From Massilia aquatica (GTDB lineage: Bacteria > Pseudomonadota > Gammaproteobacteria > Burkholderiales > Burkholderiaceae_D), in the NCBI RefSeq assembly GCF_011682045.1, contig NZ_VVIW01000020.1, positions 48,398-112,397 of the forward strand: a DNA stretch of 64,000 nt, read 5' to 3'. Made by a program: the position numbers and the translations under genes. This document shows positions 8,268 to 16,665 of this stretch, piece by piece (within the stretch, counting starts at the first letter, position 1; each line of letters begins with the position of its first letter). Below the pieces are notes generated by a model, which saw nothing but the letters and a program-made list of their open reading frames with translations, was not told where the DNA came from and searched no databases.

Positions 8268-10655
8268 ATGTCCAAGCGCCTGACCGCCCCTCTGCTGCTC
8301 ACCCTGCTCCTGACTCCCATCGCTCAGGGTTCGGAAAAAGTTGTAATAAAACCGGGGACAGACCCCGGTTTTGCAAGAGCGAACTTGATCGTAAAAGTTG
8401 CAAAACCGGGGACAGACCCCGGTTTTGCAACACCGCCCGACAAGGTGATGCGCCTTGACGAAGATCCCGCGGCCGTCCGCACGCTGTTCACGCAGGTGGC
8501 GCCCGCCACCGACTATTTTGTCGAGGCACGCATCCGCGCCTTGCCCGGCCCGCCCGGCCAGCTGTATTTGCTCGGCCGTCATGTCGACGCCGACAACTGG
8601 CTCGGCGCCGGCCTGCGGATGTGCGATGCCAGCCCGACCGTCCAGGCCGACATCGTGCGCCAGCAGGACGGCCAGCTCGGCCGCCTGAAACAGGTCAAAC
8701 GCACCATCCCCAGCGAGGGTCGCTTTCTCACCGTGCGCTTTGAGATGATCGGCGAGTCGTTGACCGTCTATCTCAACGGCGAAAAACTCAGCACCGCCAC
8801 CGTGCCCGGCTCGGCCATCCCCGGCGCGCTCGGCGTCTACAGCAGCGGCAAGGGGTTTGAACTGGCCGATATCCGCGTGGGCAATCCCGCCGACAAACCC
8901 ATGCGCATCGCGCCCGCCGTCGCCGCCAGCAGCTTCAGGGCGCAAGCCGGCGATCCGCCGTCGACGCTGGCCATCAGCGCGTTCAACGGCGACGGCGTCA
9001 CGCCGGCGCGCTTTACGGTCCGTTCCAGCAACCCGGCCGTGGCCAGCGCCGTCGTGCGCGGCAACAGCATCGTGGTCACGCCCAAGCAGCCCGGCAGCGC
9101 CAGCCTGATCGTCGCCAGCGCCGCCGATCCGACCGTGCAGAGCATCATCGACGCGACCATCGGGCCCGCCTTCGCGCCGCCCGCCGCGTCCAGGACCGAC
9201 CTCGCCGGCGCCATCTCCCCGCCGGCGCGCGCCGACGCGGTGCAGACCGACACCCTGCTGCGCCTGCGCTTCGACCAGCCGCCGCGCCTCGGCAGCGCCG
9301 GTTCGGTGCGCATCTACCGCCAGGCCGATCACAAGCTGGTCGATATCATCCGTCCCGGCGATGAAGTGGCGGCCATCGGCTACCCCGGCCAGGACCAGCT
9401 GCGCTACACGCGCCGCGCCCCGATCACCATCGACGGCCACCACGCCACCATCCGTCCGCACGCCAACCGCCTCGCCTACGCCAGCGCCTATTACGTGGTG
9501 ATCGAGGCGGGCGTGTTCGACAACGCGGCCATCAACGGCGCGCCGTTCGCCGGTGTCGGCCGCGCCGATGGATGGATCTTCCGCACCCGCGCCACGGCGC
9601 CATCCGGCACCAGCTTGACGGTGGACGCTGACGGCCCGGCCGATTTCCGTACCGTGCAGGGCGCGCTGAACCACGCGATGCGGCATGCCGGCCAGGCCAC
9701 GCCGGTCACAATCGCCGTGGCCAACGGCCGCTACGACGAGATGCTGTTCATCCGGGGCAAGGACAACCTCACCATCAAGGGCGAAAGCCGCGACGGCGTG
9801 GTCATCCACAACGGCAACAACGATGGCCACAACCCGGGCTCGGGCCTGAGCCAGCCTCCCCAATCCCCATCCTTCACCGGCGGGCGCGCCCTGCTGATGG
9901 TCGAAACATCCGACCTGCTCACGCTCGACACGCTGACCCTGAAAAACACCACCCTGCGCTCCGACAAGATCGCCGGCCAGGCCGAAACCGTCTACTTCAA
10001 CAACGACAGCGGCCGCCTGATCGCGCGCAACGCCAGCTTTTTCAGCGAGCAGGATACGATCCAGGTCAAAGGCTATTCCTGGTTCTACCGCACGCTGATC
10101 GAAGGCAACGTCGACTTCATCTGGGGCGCCAACCGCGCAGCCCTGTTTGAAGAAAGCGAACTGCGCTCGGTCGGCGACAGCGCCAATCCGTCCAGCGGCG
10201 GCTATGTGGTGCAGGCGCGCACGGTGAGCGCGGCGGACCCCGGCTTCGTGTTCCTCAACAGCGCACTGACGCACGGCCCCGGCCCGGGTCCGCTGGCCAA
10301 CAAGATCGCGCGCGGCGCCACCTACCTGGCGCGCAGTCCGGGTACCAAGGCCACCTGGGATAACGTGGCCTATATCAACTGCAAGATGGGCGAGCACATC
10401 GCCCCGGCCGGCTGGGGCGGCAAGGGCGTGCAGCGCGAGCCGGCGCCTAATCCGGCCAGCGCAACGGCCGCCAGCGGCTGGCGCGAATCGGGCAGCATGG
10501 ACCTGGACGGCAAGCCGCTCGACTTGTCGCAAAGGGTGGGCGGTGCGATTCTCAACGCAAAGGAAGCGGCCGCGCTGTCGAGCCGGGCGGCGGTGTTTTC
10601 CGGTTTCGATGGCGGGCGGGGATGGCACCCGGAACCAGGGCTGGCGACGCCCTGA
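8268..10655 (+). CDS. Multidomain pectinesterase with repeat-derived N-terminal insertion
   Basis: A 795-residue secreted protein. After a signal peptide (MSKRLTAPLLLTLLLTPIAQG) two copies of a palindromic DNA repeat are read through in frame, giving KPGTDPGFA twice (residues about 27-53). A concanavalin-like region follows (about 55-205), then a BIG-like repeat (220-305), a region resembling bacterial Ig-like SbsA domains (310-445) and a carboxylesterase family 8 pectinesterase domain (450-790). Catalytic landmarks are GQAETVYF (about 568), SEQDTIQ (about 592) with the catalytic Asp, GNVDFIWG (about 612) with the second Asp, and YLARSPG in place of the usual LGRPW. It should demethylate galacturonan. 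It is the last gene of the receptor operon. Confidence 0.88.
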   Translation: MSKRLTAPLLLTLLLTPIAQGSEKVVIKPGTDPGFARANLIVKVAKPGTDPGFATPPDKVMRLDEDPAAVRTLFTQVAPATDYFVEARIRALPGPPGQLYLLGRHVDADNWLGAGLRMCDASPTVQADIVRQQDGQLGRLKQVKRTIPSEGRFLTVRFEMIGESLTVYLNGEKLSTATVPGSAIPGALGVYSSGKGFELADIRVGNPADKPMRIAPAVAASSFRAQAGDPPSTLAISAFNGDGVTPARFTVRSSNPAVASAVVRGNSIVVTPKQPGSASLIVASAADPTVQSIIDATIGPAFAPPAASRTDLAGAISPPARADAVQTDTLLRLRFDQPPRLGSAGSVRIYRQADHKLVDIIRPGDEVAAIGYPGQDQLRYTRRAPITIDGHHATIRPHANRLAYASAYYVVIEAGVFDNAAINGAPFAGVGRADGWIFRTRATAPSGTSLTVDADGPADFRTVQGALNHAMRHAGQATPVTIAVANGRYDEMLFIRGKDNLTIKGESRDGVVIHNGNNDGHNPGSGLSQPPQSPSFTGGRALLMVETSDLLTLDTLTLKNTTLRSDKIAGQAETVYFNNDSGRLIARNASFFSEQDTIQVKGYSWFYRTLIEGNVDFIWGANRAALFEESELRSVGDSANPSSGGYVVQARTVSAADPGFVFLNSALTHGPGPGPLANKIARGATYLARSPGTKATWDNVAYINCKMGEHIAPAGWGGKGVQREPAPNPASATAASGWRESGSMDLDGKPLDLSQRVGGAILNAKEAAALSSRAAVFSGFDGGRGWHPEPGLATP
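8348..8430. repeat. Two palindromic repeats inside the pectinesterase gene
   Basis: The unit is AAAACCGGGG-ACAGA-CCCCGGTTTT, at 8348-8372 and 8402-8426. The second copy extends to a 33-base perfect inverted repeat with TTGC/GCAA ends (8398-8430). The copies start 54 bp apart, exactly 18 codons, so the frame is kept. A further copy lies at 19670-19690. The form suggests a REP-type mobile palindrome. Confidence 0.85.
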
Positions 10656-10704
10656 GCCGGGTTCGTGATACGCTAGCGGGCTGTTTCAGCCGCGCGCCGC
10701 CCTC

Positions 10705-10929
10705 ATGATCCAACTTCGACACATGCAAAAAATAAATTCCAAAGCCCAGCTCAACTGGATCCTGCTGCGCGGCCTGATCGCGTTCGCTCTTGGCGCCGGC
10801 GTGGTCATCACGCGCGACATGGACGCCAGCGCCTGGCTGGTCGTGATCGGCGTACCCGCCGCGCTGACCGCCTTCAACGTCTGGCGCTGGCGCCGTTCGC
10901 GCATGGCGGCCAACGATCCGGCCTTTTAA
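10705..10929 (+). CDS. Small two-helix membrane protein, unknown
   Basis: A 74-residue frame with two hydrophobic segments (LNWILLRGLIAFALGAGVVI and AWLVVIGVPAALTAFNV) separated by a short charged turn, ending in a basic tail WRWRRSRMA. ATG at 10723 gives a shorter 68-residue version, and neither start has a clear ribosome binding site. The membrane pattern makes it more likely real than chance. No function can be assigned. It lies 49 bp after the pectinesterase stop and is convergent with the GH43 gene. Confidence 0.5.
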   Translation: MIQLRHMQKINSKAQLNWILLRGLIAFALGAGVVITRDMDASAWLVVIGVPAALTAFNVWRWRRSRMAANDPAF

Positions 10930-10947
10930 GCGCTCCGCTGTCCAGCC

Positions 10948-12567
10948 CTAGCGGCTGACGCGGAAATAATCGACATCGGCGTGCGCCTGCGCGCCACCCG
11001 CGCTGAACAAGCCCATCTGCGCCCCAACCCAGCGCCCCATGCTGGCATTGAACGGCTGCCCCGCCTCCACAAAACGGCTGTTATCGAGGCTGTACGAGAA
11101 CCTGGCCACGCCATCGGCCATGGTCATGCGCAGGTACACCGCATTCCCATCGACCGGCGCCACCAGCTGATCCTTCTCGGTGCACGCGTTTTCATTGCCC
11201 TCGCACAGCCCCAGCACCAGCTGCGATCCCGCTCCCGCACGGCGCAATCCCAGCCACGCATACTTCATCCCCAGTAGCACCATCCCGGCCCGGTCGCCCT
11301 CCTGCGTGGCCGACAGTTCGATGCGCGTGTCGACCGTGAACGCCGGCGCCGGCAGCTTCTGCGTCAGCACCGACGCCATCTCGCGCAGATTGGTCCCCGG
11401 CTGCGCCTGCAAACGCAACTGGCCGGGTCTTGCCGCCAGCGATGTCCATTCCGGCTTGCCGTTCGCGCTCCACTGCCATTGCAGCCCCAGCGCCGCGCTT
11501 GAGAACTCGTCGCCTGTGGGCGGCACCCGCACCGGACCGGACGCATGCGGCTTGGCATGCCGCACGAAGGGCTGGCCCACGCCGCTGGCGTCGACTTCCT
11601 CGCCGATCAGCGGCCAGCCATCCTTCCAGCGCATCGGCTGCAAGTGCACCACGCGCCCGTACGCGCGCTTGTCCTGGAAGTGGAAGAACCAGTCGCTGCC
11701 ATCCTGCGCCGTCACCCAGGCGCCCTGGTGCGGACCGTTGATGCTGGACTTGCCCTGCGCCATCACAATCTTGTCTTCATACGGCCCGCTAATGCTGCGC
11801 GAACGGAACACCGACTGCCAGCCTTCCTCCACCCCACCGGCCGGCGCGAAGACATAATAGTAACCATCCTTCTTGTAGAACTTCGGCCCTTCCAGCGTCT
11901 TGTAGTTCGGCAGCTTGTTGCCGTCGATGACGATCTGGCCGCTCGTATCGAGCAGGCTGCGCCCGTCCGGCGCCATGCTGCGCAAGGTCAGCACGTTGTT
12001 GAAACCGGCCCGGCTCTTGGCCCAGCCGTGCAGCAGGTAAGCCTTGCCGTCGTCGTCCCACAGCGGGGTCGGGTCGATCAGGCCCTTGCCGCCGGCCAGC
12101 AGGTGCGGCGCGCTCCAAGGTCCCTTGAAATCGGTGGCGGTCATGACGTAGATGCCGAAGTCCGGATCGGGATAAAAAATCCAGAATTGTCCATCATGAA
12201 ACCGCAGACACGGCGCCCACACCCCCTTGCCCGGCTGCGGCGTGGCGAACACGTTTTCCGGCACCAGTTTCGGCAGTGCGTGGCCGACCAGTTCCCAGTT
12301 GACCATGTCTTTCGATTGCAGCAGCGGCAGGCCGGGCGTGTTGCTGAAGCTCGATGCGGTCATGTAATAGGTCTCGCCGACGCGAATCGCATCCGGGTCG
12401 GAATAGTCGGCGTGCAGGATCGGATTCTGGTACTGGCCGTTGCCCAGGTCGGCCGTCCACGGCTGCTGCGGCGCACTCGGCGTACTCTGGCAGGCGCCAA
12501 GCGCCAGCGGCAGGATCAGCGGCAGGAACAAGGGCACGGCCCGGTGCAGGAAATGCGGTGTGGTCAT
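10948..12567 (-). CDS. GH43-family glycoside hydrolase, lipoprotein
   Basis: A 539-residue lipoprotein (lipobox LALGAC near residue 25). The five-bladed propeller domain (about residues 40-340) shows the GH43 signatures HADYSDPDAIRVGETYYM with the catalytic base Asp, IDPTPLWDDDGKAYLLHG with the pKa-modulating Asp, and EGPKFYKKDGYYYVFAPAGG with the acid Glu. A C-terminal beta-sandwich (about 350-539, DEFSSAALGLQWQW to DVDYFRVSR) matches the concanavalin-like module common behind GH43 xylosidases/arabinosidases. In a pectin locus, trimming of arabinan or galactan side chains is the likely job. The ATG overlaps the stop of the upstream esterase gene as ATGA, so the two are translationally coupled. 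The subfamily was not determined. Confidence 0.9.
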   Translation of the reverse strand: MTTPHFLHRAVPLFLPLILPLALGACQSTPSAPQQPWTADLGNGQYQNPILHADYSDPDAIRVGETYYMTASSFSNTPGLPLLQSKDMVNWELVGHALPKLVPENVFATPQPGKGVWAPCLRFHDGQFWIFYPDPDFGIYVMTATDFKGPWSAPHLLAGGKGLIDPTPLWDDDGKAYLLHGWAKSRAGFNNVLTLRSMAPDGRSLLDTSGQIVIDGNKLPNYKTLEGPKFYKKDGYYYVFAPAGGVEEGWQSVFRSRSISGPYEDKIVMAQGKSSINGPHQGAWVTAQDGSDWFFHFQDKRAYGRVVHLQPMRWKDGWPLIGEEVDASGVGQPFVRHAKPHASGPVRVPPTGDEFSSAALGLQWQWSANGKPEWTSLAARPGQLRLQAQPGTNLREMASVLTQKLPAPAFTVDTRIELSATQEGDRAGMVLLGMKYAWLGLRRAGAGSQLVLGLCEGNENACTEKDQLVAPVDGNAVYLRMTMADGVARFSYSLDNSRFVEAGQPFNASMGRWVGAQMGLFSAGGAQAHADVDYFRVSR

Positions 12568-13577
12568 GGTGCTGGTCTCGTTGTTGTTGGAATATGGGTA
12601 TGCAGGAACGCGGCGATGGCGTCGGCCGTGGGGTCGATCCACGGCTCGAACAGCCAGAAGGAGTGCGGCGAATCGGGCAGCATGACAACTTGCGTGGCGA
12701 CGCCGGCGGCGGTCATTTTGTCGATCATCTCGTCGCGCCCGACGGCAAAGCGCGGCTGCGCGCTGCCGATGAACAGCATCGGCGGCGTGTGGCGGTTGAC
12801 GTAGAAGGTGGGCGAGGCTTCGCGCCACAGGCCGGCCGCTTCGGCGTAGCTGCCGCCAAACCAGAAGCCGGCGGCCGATGGTTTTTTCTTCGGGTCGTCT
12901 TCGTTGGCGCGCGCGGCCGGCGAGGTGAAGTCGGACAGGCCGTCGATGTTGATCACCGCCTGCGCGGCGCTCGATACCGGGTTGCCTTCGCCATCGGGAT
13001 CGAACGTCGGCGTGCCGCTGGTAACGCCCGCCAGGCTGGCGATTTGCCCGCCGGCCGAGCCGCCCGCCAGCGCGATCCGCTGCGGGTCGATGCCGTGCGC
13101 CGCGCTGTTGGCGCGCAGCCAGCGCACGGCGGCCTTGACGTCGTGGATGGCGGCCGGGTAGCGCGCTTCGTCGGCCAGGCGGTAGTCGATGACGGCGGCG
13201 GCGATGCCGCGCGCGGCCAGGCGCGCGGCCAGCGGCGCCATGTTGCTGCGCTCGCCGGAACGCCAGCCGCCGCCGTGCACCAGCAGCACCGCCGCCAACG
13301 GCCCCTGATTGCGCGTGATTTGTCCCGGCAGGTGCAGATCGAGCTGCAACAGGTGCTGTCCGCGGCGCGCATAGCCGATCCCGCTGATGGTGACCGTTTC
13401 AACGCCGGTGTGCGTGCCCGCGATCTTGATGAAGGGGTAGGTCTTGACCAGCCTGGCGTAGGTGGTCGCGGCGTTGTAGGGAACCGCGCCCGGCACGCTT
13501 TGCTCCGTCATTCCCACGCACCCGCACAGCAGCGCGCCCGTCAATACGATTGCCCAGCCCCGCACAGCATTGCCCAT
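12564..13577 (-). CDS. Alpha/beta-hydrolase lipoprotein esterase
   Basis: A 337-residue esterase of the hormone-sensitive-lipase/BD-FAE type. The N-terminus carries a lipobox (GALLCGC). The oxyanion-hole motif is LLVHGGGWRSGE, the nucleophile elbow is LAGGSAGGQIASL, and the catalytic Asp/His region is near the end (AGVATQVVMLPDSPHSFWLF). Such enzymes in polysaccharide loci remove acetyl or feruloyl groups from side chains, but the exact ester is not visible here. It is the first gene of a two-gene minus-strand operon with the GH43 gene and is transcribed away from the operator-bearing region at 13647-13687, which could control both directions. Confidence 0.85.
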   Translation of the reverse strand: MGNAVRGWAIVLTGALLCGCVGMTEQSVPGAVPYNAATTYARLVKTYPFIKIAGTHTGVETVTISGIGYARRGQHLLQLDLHLPGQITRNQGPLAAVLLVHGGGWRSGERSNMAPLAARLAARGIAAAVIDYRLADEARYPAAIHDVKAAVRWLRANSAAHGIDPQRIALAGGSAGGQIASLAGVTSGTPTFDPDGEGNPVSSAAQAVINIDGLSDFTSPAARANEDDPKKKPSAAGFWFGGSYAEAAGLWREASPTFYVNRHTPPMLFIGSAQPRFAVGRDEMIDKMTAAGVATQVVMLPDSPHSFWLFEPWIDPTADAIAAFLHTHIPTTTRPAP

Positions 13578-13646
13578 CGCGATCTTCCCAGTTCATCCAC
13601 GTGTCGATAAAGTATGCCATGGGCTGACACAAGTGGCTAGTCCGCC

Positions 13647-13687
13647 TTGCACATTTGGCCTGACCAAACTAGAATGGCCTGACCAAA
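13647..13687 (+). promoter_or_regulatory. Promoter with two palindromic operators before the GH105 gene
   Basis: The -35 box TTGCAC (13647-13652), a 17-bp spacer and the -10 box TAGAAT (13670-13675) match the layout at 4572. Operator 1, TTTGGCCTGACCAAA (13654-13668), is the best palindrome in the window and fills the spacer. Operator 2, ATGGCCTGACCAA (13674-13686), overlaps the end of the -10 box, 19 bp on. The region is also the 5' side of the divergent esterase-GH43 operon. Confidence 0.78.
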
Positions 13688-13725
13688 TAGCGCTTAAAAA
13701 ATCATCACTTATAACAGGGGACAAT

Positions 13726-15132
13726 GTGAATACAGCACTTAAACTGTTTGCCGCCATCGCCACGGTGGCCTGCATGGCCAGCCCGGCGCAGGCCGAAGGC
13801 CCGTTCCGCAATCCGGACAACAAGAACCTGACCGACCCGGGCGAGGGCACCTATCCGGTCCCGTACAAAAAGCCGGTGGTGGCCGACATCACCGCCGCCC
13901 TGCACCGCATCCGCGGCTTCATGGAAACAGCAACTCCCACCCGCGTGGTCGACAAAAAGACCGGCGCCCCGATTACCGACTTCAGCAAACCGAACGCCAG
14001 CGCCATCACCGAAGCGAGCCATGCGGACATGGGCATCATGGTCTACGAAATGGGCGTGGTGCATGCCGGCATGGTCAAGGCCCAGGAAGTGACCGGCGAT
14101 AAGCGCTTTACCGACCTGACCGCGCGCCACTTCAACTTCTTCGCCGAGAAACTGCCCTACTTCCAGGCCCAGGAAAAGCAGTTCAAGCTCGAACGCGGCA
14201 ACAGCTTTTCGCGCTTCATCGATCCGCGCGCGCTCGACGACGCCGGTTCCATGTGCGCCGCCATGATGCGCGCCCGCGCCCTGAAAATCGGCCCGGACAT
14301 GGCCAACATCATCGCCACCTGCAGCGACTGGGTGGTCAACAAGCAGTTCCGCCTGAAAGACGGCACCATGGCGCGCGAACGCCCGCAAGCGGTGTCGCTG
14401 TGGGCCGACGACCTGTACATGTCGGTCCCCGCGCTGGCCGAACTGGGCCGCATGACCGGCAAGCGCGCGCACTTCGACGACGCCGTCAAGAATGTGCTGC
14501 AGATGAGCGGCTACCTGTTCAACAAACAGACCAGACTGTACACCCACGGCTGGAACGCCAACAACCCCGACGCCCCGGACTTTTACTGGGCGCGCGCCAA
14601 CGGCTGGGCGGTGATGAGCATGTCCGACCTGCTCGACGTGCTGCCGAAAGACCACCCGGGCTATCCGCAGGTGCTGGCGCAGTTGCGCACGACCCTGAAA
14701 AGCATCGGCGAGCGCCAGTCCGGCACCGGCCTGTGGCACCAGATGCTCGACCGTAACGATTCCTACCTCGAAACCTCGGCCAGCGCCATGTTCGTGTACG
14801 TGTTTGCGCACGCGATCAACCAGGGCTGGATCAGCCCGACGACCTATGGCTCGATCGCCCAGGCCGGCTGGGCCGGTCTGTCGACCCGCATCAACGACAA
14901 GGGCCAGGTCGAAGGCACGTGCGTCGGCACCACCTTCGCCAGCGACCAGGTGTATTACTACAACCGCCCGACCAGCCCGTTTGCGCTGCACGGCTACGGC
15001 CCGACCCTGCTGGCTGGCGCCGAGATGATCAAGCTGATCAACAACCCGGACATCGAAGTCCAGCACAAGGTGCGCACCTATCACTACATGCCCAAGGGCG
15101 CCGGCCAGACCAACTACCGCGAACATCACTGA
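13726..15132 (+). CDS. GH105 unsaturated rhamnogalacturonyl/glucuronyl hydrolase, secreted
   Basis: A 468-residue protein with a signal peptide (MNTALKLFAAIATVACMASPAQA) and an alpha6/alpha6-barrel. GH105/GH88-type stretches include ADDLYMSVPALAELGRMTG, TRLYTHGWN, FYWARANGWAVMSMSDLLDVLPKDHP, GLWHQMLDRNDSYLETSASAMFVYVFAHAIN and CVGTTFASDQVYYYNRP. The family removes the 4,5-unsaturated uronic acid left by lyases on rhamnogalacturonan or related oligomers by a hydration mechanism. The GTG at 13726 was chosen: it has CAGGGG upstream and starts the signal peptide, while the overlapping ATG is followed by a stop in its own frame. The DUF4861 gene starts 7 bp downstream, forming an operon. Confidence 0.88.
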   Translation: MNTALKLFAAIATVACMASPAQAEGPFRNPDNKNLTDPGEGTYPVPYKKPVVADITAALHRIRGFMETATPTRVVDKKTGAPITDFSKPNASAITEASHADMGIMVYEMGVVHAGMVKAQEVTGDKRFTDLTARHFNFFAEKLPYFQAQEKQFKLERGNSFSRFIDPRALDDAGSMCAAMMRARALKIGPDMANIIATCSDWVVNKQFRLKDGTMARERPQAVSLWADDLYMSVPALAELGRMTGKRAHFDDAVKNVLQMSGYLFNKQTRLYTHGWNANNPDAPDFYWARANGWAVMSMSDLLDVLPKDHPGYPQVLAQLRTTLKSIGERQSGTGLWHQMLDRNDSYLETSASAMFVYVFAHAINQGWISPTTYGSIAQAGWAGLSTRINDKGQVEGTCVGTTFASDQVYYYNRPTSPFALHGYGPTLLAGAEMIKLINNPDIEVQHKVRTYHYMPKGAGQTNYREHH

Positions 15133-15139
15133 GAACGCC

Positions 15140-16372
15140 ATGACCAGATCACTCGCTTCGTTTTCCTTCCTTGCCCTGGCCGCCGCGGCAGCTGCGGCAA
15201 GCTCGCCGCTGGCGCACGCCGCCCCGGCCGCCACCATCACGGTCAGCCATGAGCTCGACATTGCGCGCCCGTCGGAAACCATCGTCCTGCCGTGGAGAGA
15301 GATCAACCGCGCCCTGCCCGGCGCGCTGATCCAGCGCATCGCCGTCAAGGATGCGGCCGGACGCGTGCTGCCGTATCAGGTGACGAATATCGCGCCGCTG
15401 GCCAAGGACCCGAAGAACATCGGCAGCGCCTACGGCGAGCTGATTTTCCAGCACAGCTTTGCGGCCGGCGAACAGCGCGCCATCTTCACGGTCGAGCACA
15501 TCGACACGGTGGCGCCGCCGTTTCCGGTGAAAGCCTTCGCCCGCTTCGTGCCGGAACGGCTCGACGACTTCGCCTGGGAAAACGACAAGCTGGCGCACCG
15601 CACCTACGGCCCTGCGCTGGGCGCGCCGGCGGCCAGTCCGGGCGCCAAGGAAGTGCTGGTCACCAGCGGGCTCGATATCTGGTTCAAGCGGGTGCCGTAT
15701 CCGATCGTCGACCGCTGGTACAACAAGGGCCACGACCATTATCACAAGGATGAAGGCGAAGGCATGGACATGTACAACGTCGGCAAGACGCGCGGCGCCG
15801 GCGGCACCGGGGTGTGGGATGGCACGGCTTTGTACACCGGCAAGAACTTCAGCGGGTGGAAGGTGCTGGCCAACGGCCCGGTGCGCGCCGTGTTCGAACT
15901 GAGCTACGACAGCTGGGATGCGGGCGGCACGCCGGTGTCCGAGGTCAAGCGCTTCACGGTCGATGCCGGGCATTACCTGGACCGCATCGACAGCACGTTT
16001 ACCTTTGCCGGCAAGGCGGGCATCGATGTGGCGGTGGGCCTGAACAAGACCCCGACCGACAAGGGCCAGACACCGAGCCTCAAGGTGAGCAGCAAGGCGC
16101 CGGGCATTCTGATGCAGTGGGTCGAGCAGGCCAGCAATGGCGCGATGGGCACGGCGATCATCCTGCCGACCTCAACCAGCTTTACCGAGGATGGGCTCAA
16201 TCACCTGGTGGTGGCGCCGGCGGCGAGCGGCAAGCCGCTGCGCTACTACGCGGGGGCGGCATGGAGCCGGGCCGGCGAGATCCTGAGCGGGCAGGACTGG
16301 GAACGCTACCTGGTGGCGGCGGCGGCGCGCGATGCCAGCCCGGTCAGGGTGAGCGTGGCGGTCACGCCATAA
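15140..16372 (+). CDS. DUF4861 family secreted protein
   Basis: A 410-residue protein with a clear Ala-rich signal peptide (MTRSLASFSFLALAAAAAAASSPLAHA). The body fits DUF4861: GSAYGELIFQHSFAAGEQRAIFTVE, KAFARFVPERLDDFAWENDKLAHRTYGPAL, the His-rich GHDHYHKDEGEGMDMYNVG, DSWDAGGTPVSEVKRFTVDAGHYLDRIDSTF and GQDWERYLVAAA. DUF4861 proteins recur in pectin and rhamnogalacturonan loci, and a glycan-acting role has been suggested; no reaction is claimed here. The clustered His/Asp/Glu residues near residue 200 could be a metal or active site. It is coupled to the GH105 gene and precedes the third operator cluster. Confidence 0.82.
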   Translation: MTRSLASFSFLALAAAAAAASSPLAHAAPAATITVSHELDIARPSETIVLPWREINRALPGALIQRIAVKDAAGRVLPYQVTNIAPLAKDPKNIGSAYGELIFQHSFAAGEQRAIFTVEHIDTVAPPFPVKAFARFVPERLDDFAWENDKLAHRTYGPALGAPAASPGAKEVLVTSGLDIWFKRVPYPIVDRWYNKGHDHYHKDEGEGMDMYNVGKTRGAGGTGVWDGTALYTGKNFSGWKVLANGPVRAVFELSYDSWDAGGTPVSEVKRFTVDAGHYLDRIDSTFTFAGKAGIDVAVGLNKTPTDKGQTPSLKVSSKAPGILMQWVEQASNGAMGTAIILPTSTSFTEDGLNHLVVAPAASGKPLRYYAGAAWSRAGEILSGQDWERYLVAAAARDASPVRVSVAVTP

Positions 16373-16382
16373 AAACCACAAA

Positions 16383-16458
16383 GCGGTCTGACCATAAAAA
16401 GATTGTGGCCTGACCAATTGTGCAAAGATGTAAACCGGCCTAGAATTGGTCAACCGCT
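16383..16458 (+). promoter_or_regulatory. Promoter with three or more operators before the large TonB receptor
   Basis: The -35 box TTGTGC (16418-16423), a 17-bp spacer and the -10 box TAGAAT (16441-16446) repeat the layout of the locus. Operator-like sites are GCGGTCTGACCAT (16383-16395), GTGGCCTGACCAA (16405-16417, abutting the -35 box) and the half-conserved TTGGTCAACCGCT (16446-16458). The spacer also holds a CCGGCCT half-site. The start codon is 220 bp beyond the -10 box, giving a long leader. Confidence 0.72.
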
Positions 16459-16520
16459 TAATAAGCTGGCAGCAACAAGCCAGGCGCCACGGGGGTTGGG
16501 GAATGCGTTGACGTAAGCCG

Positions 16521-16548
16521 CGTCGTCCCCGCGAAGGCGGGGACGACG
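16521..16548. repeat. REP-like palindrome in receptor leader
   Basis: CGTCGTCCCCGC-GAAG-GCGGGGACGACG is a perfect 12-bp stem with a GAAG tetraloop. It sits in the 5' leader between the operator cluster and the receptor start. It could be a dispersed REP-type element or an RNA hairpin affecting expression. There is no run of T after it, so a terminator is not supported. Confidence 0.7.
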
Positions 16549-16665
16549 AGCTAAATGGTTTTCGCATTTTCCAAGATCGGCGCGCGGTACCCGGCCGGTT
16601 GTTGGATCAGCGGCAGCAAGACCGCGCGGCATCCGGCTGTATTCTCATAATGATAGGAGACAGCA

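Noticed and set aside
8010..10628. Long minus-strand frame opposite the pectinesterase
   Set aside because: The plus-strand protein has catalytic motifs and a signal peptide; the minus frame has none.
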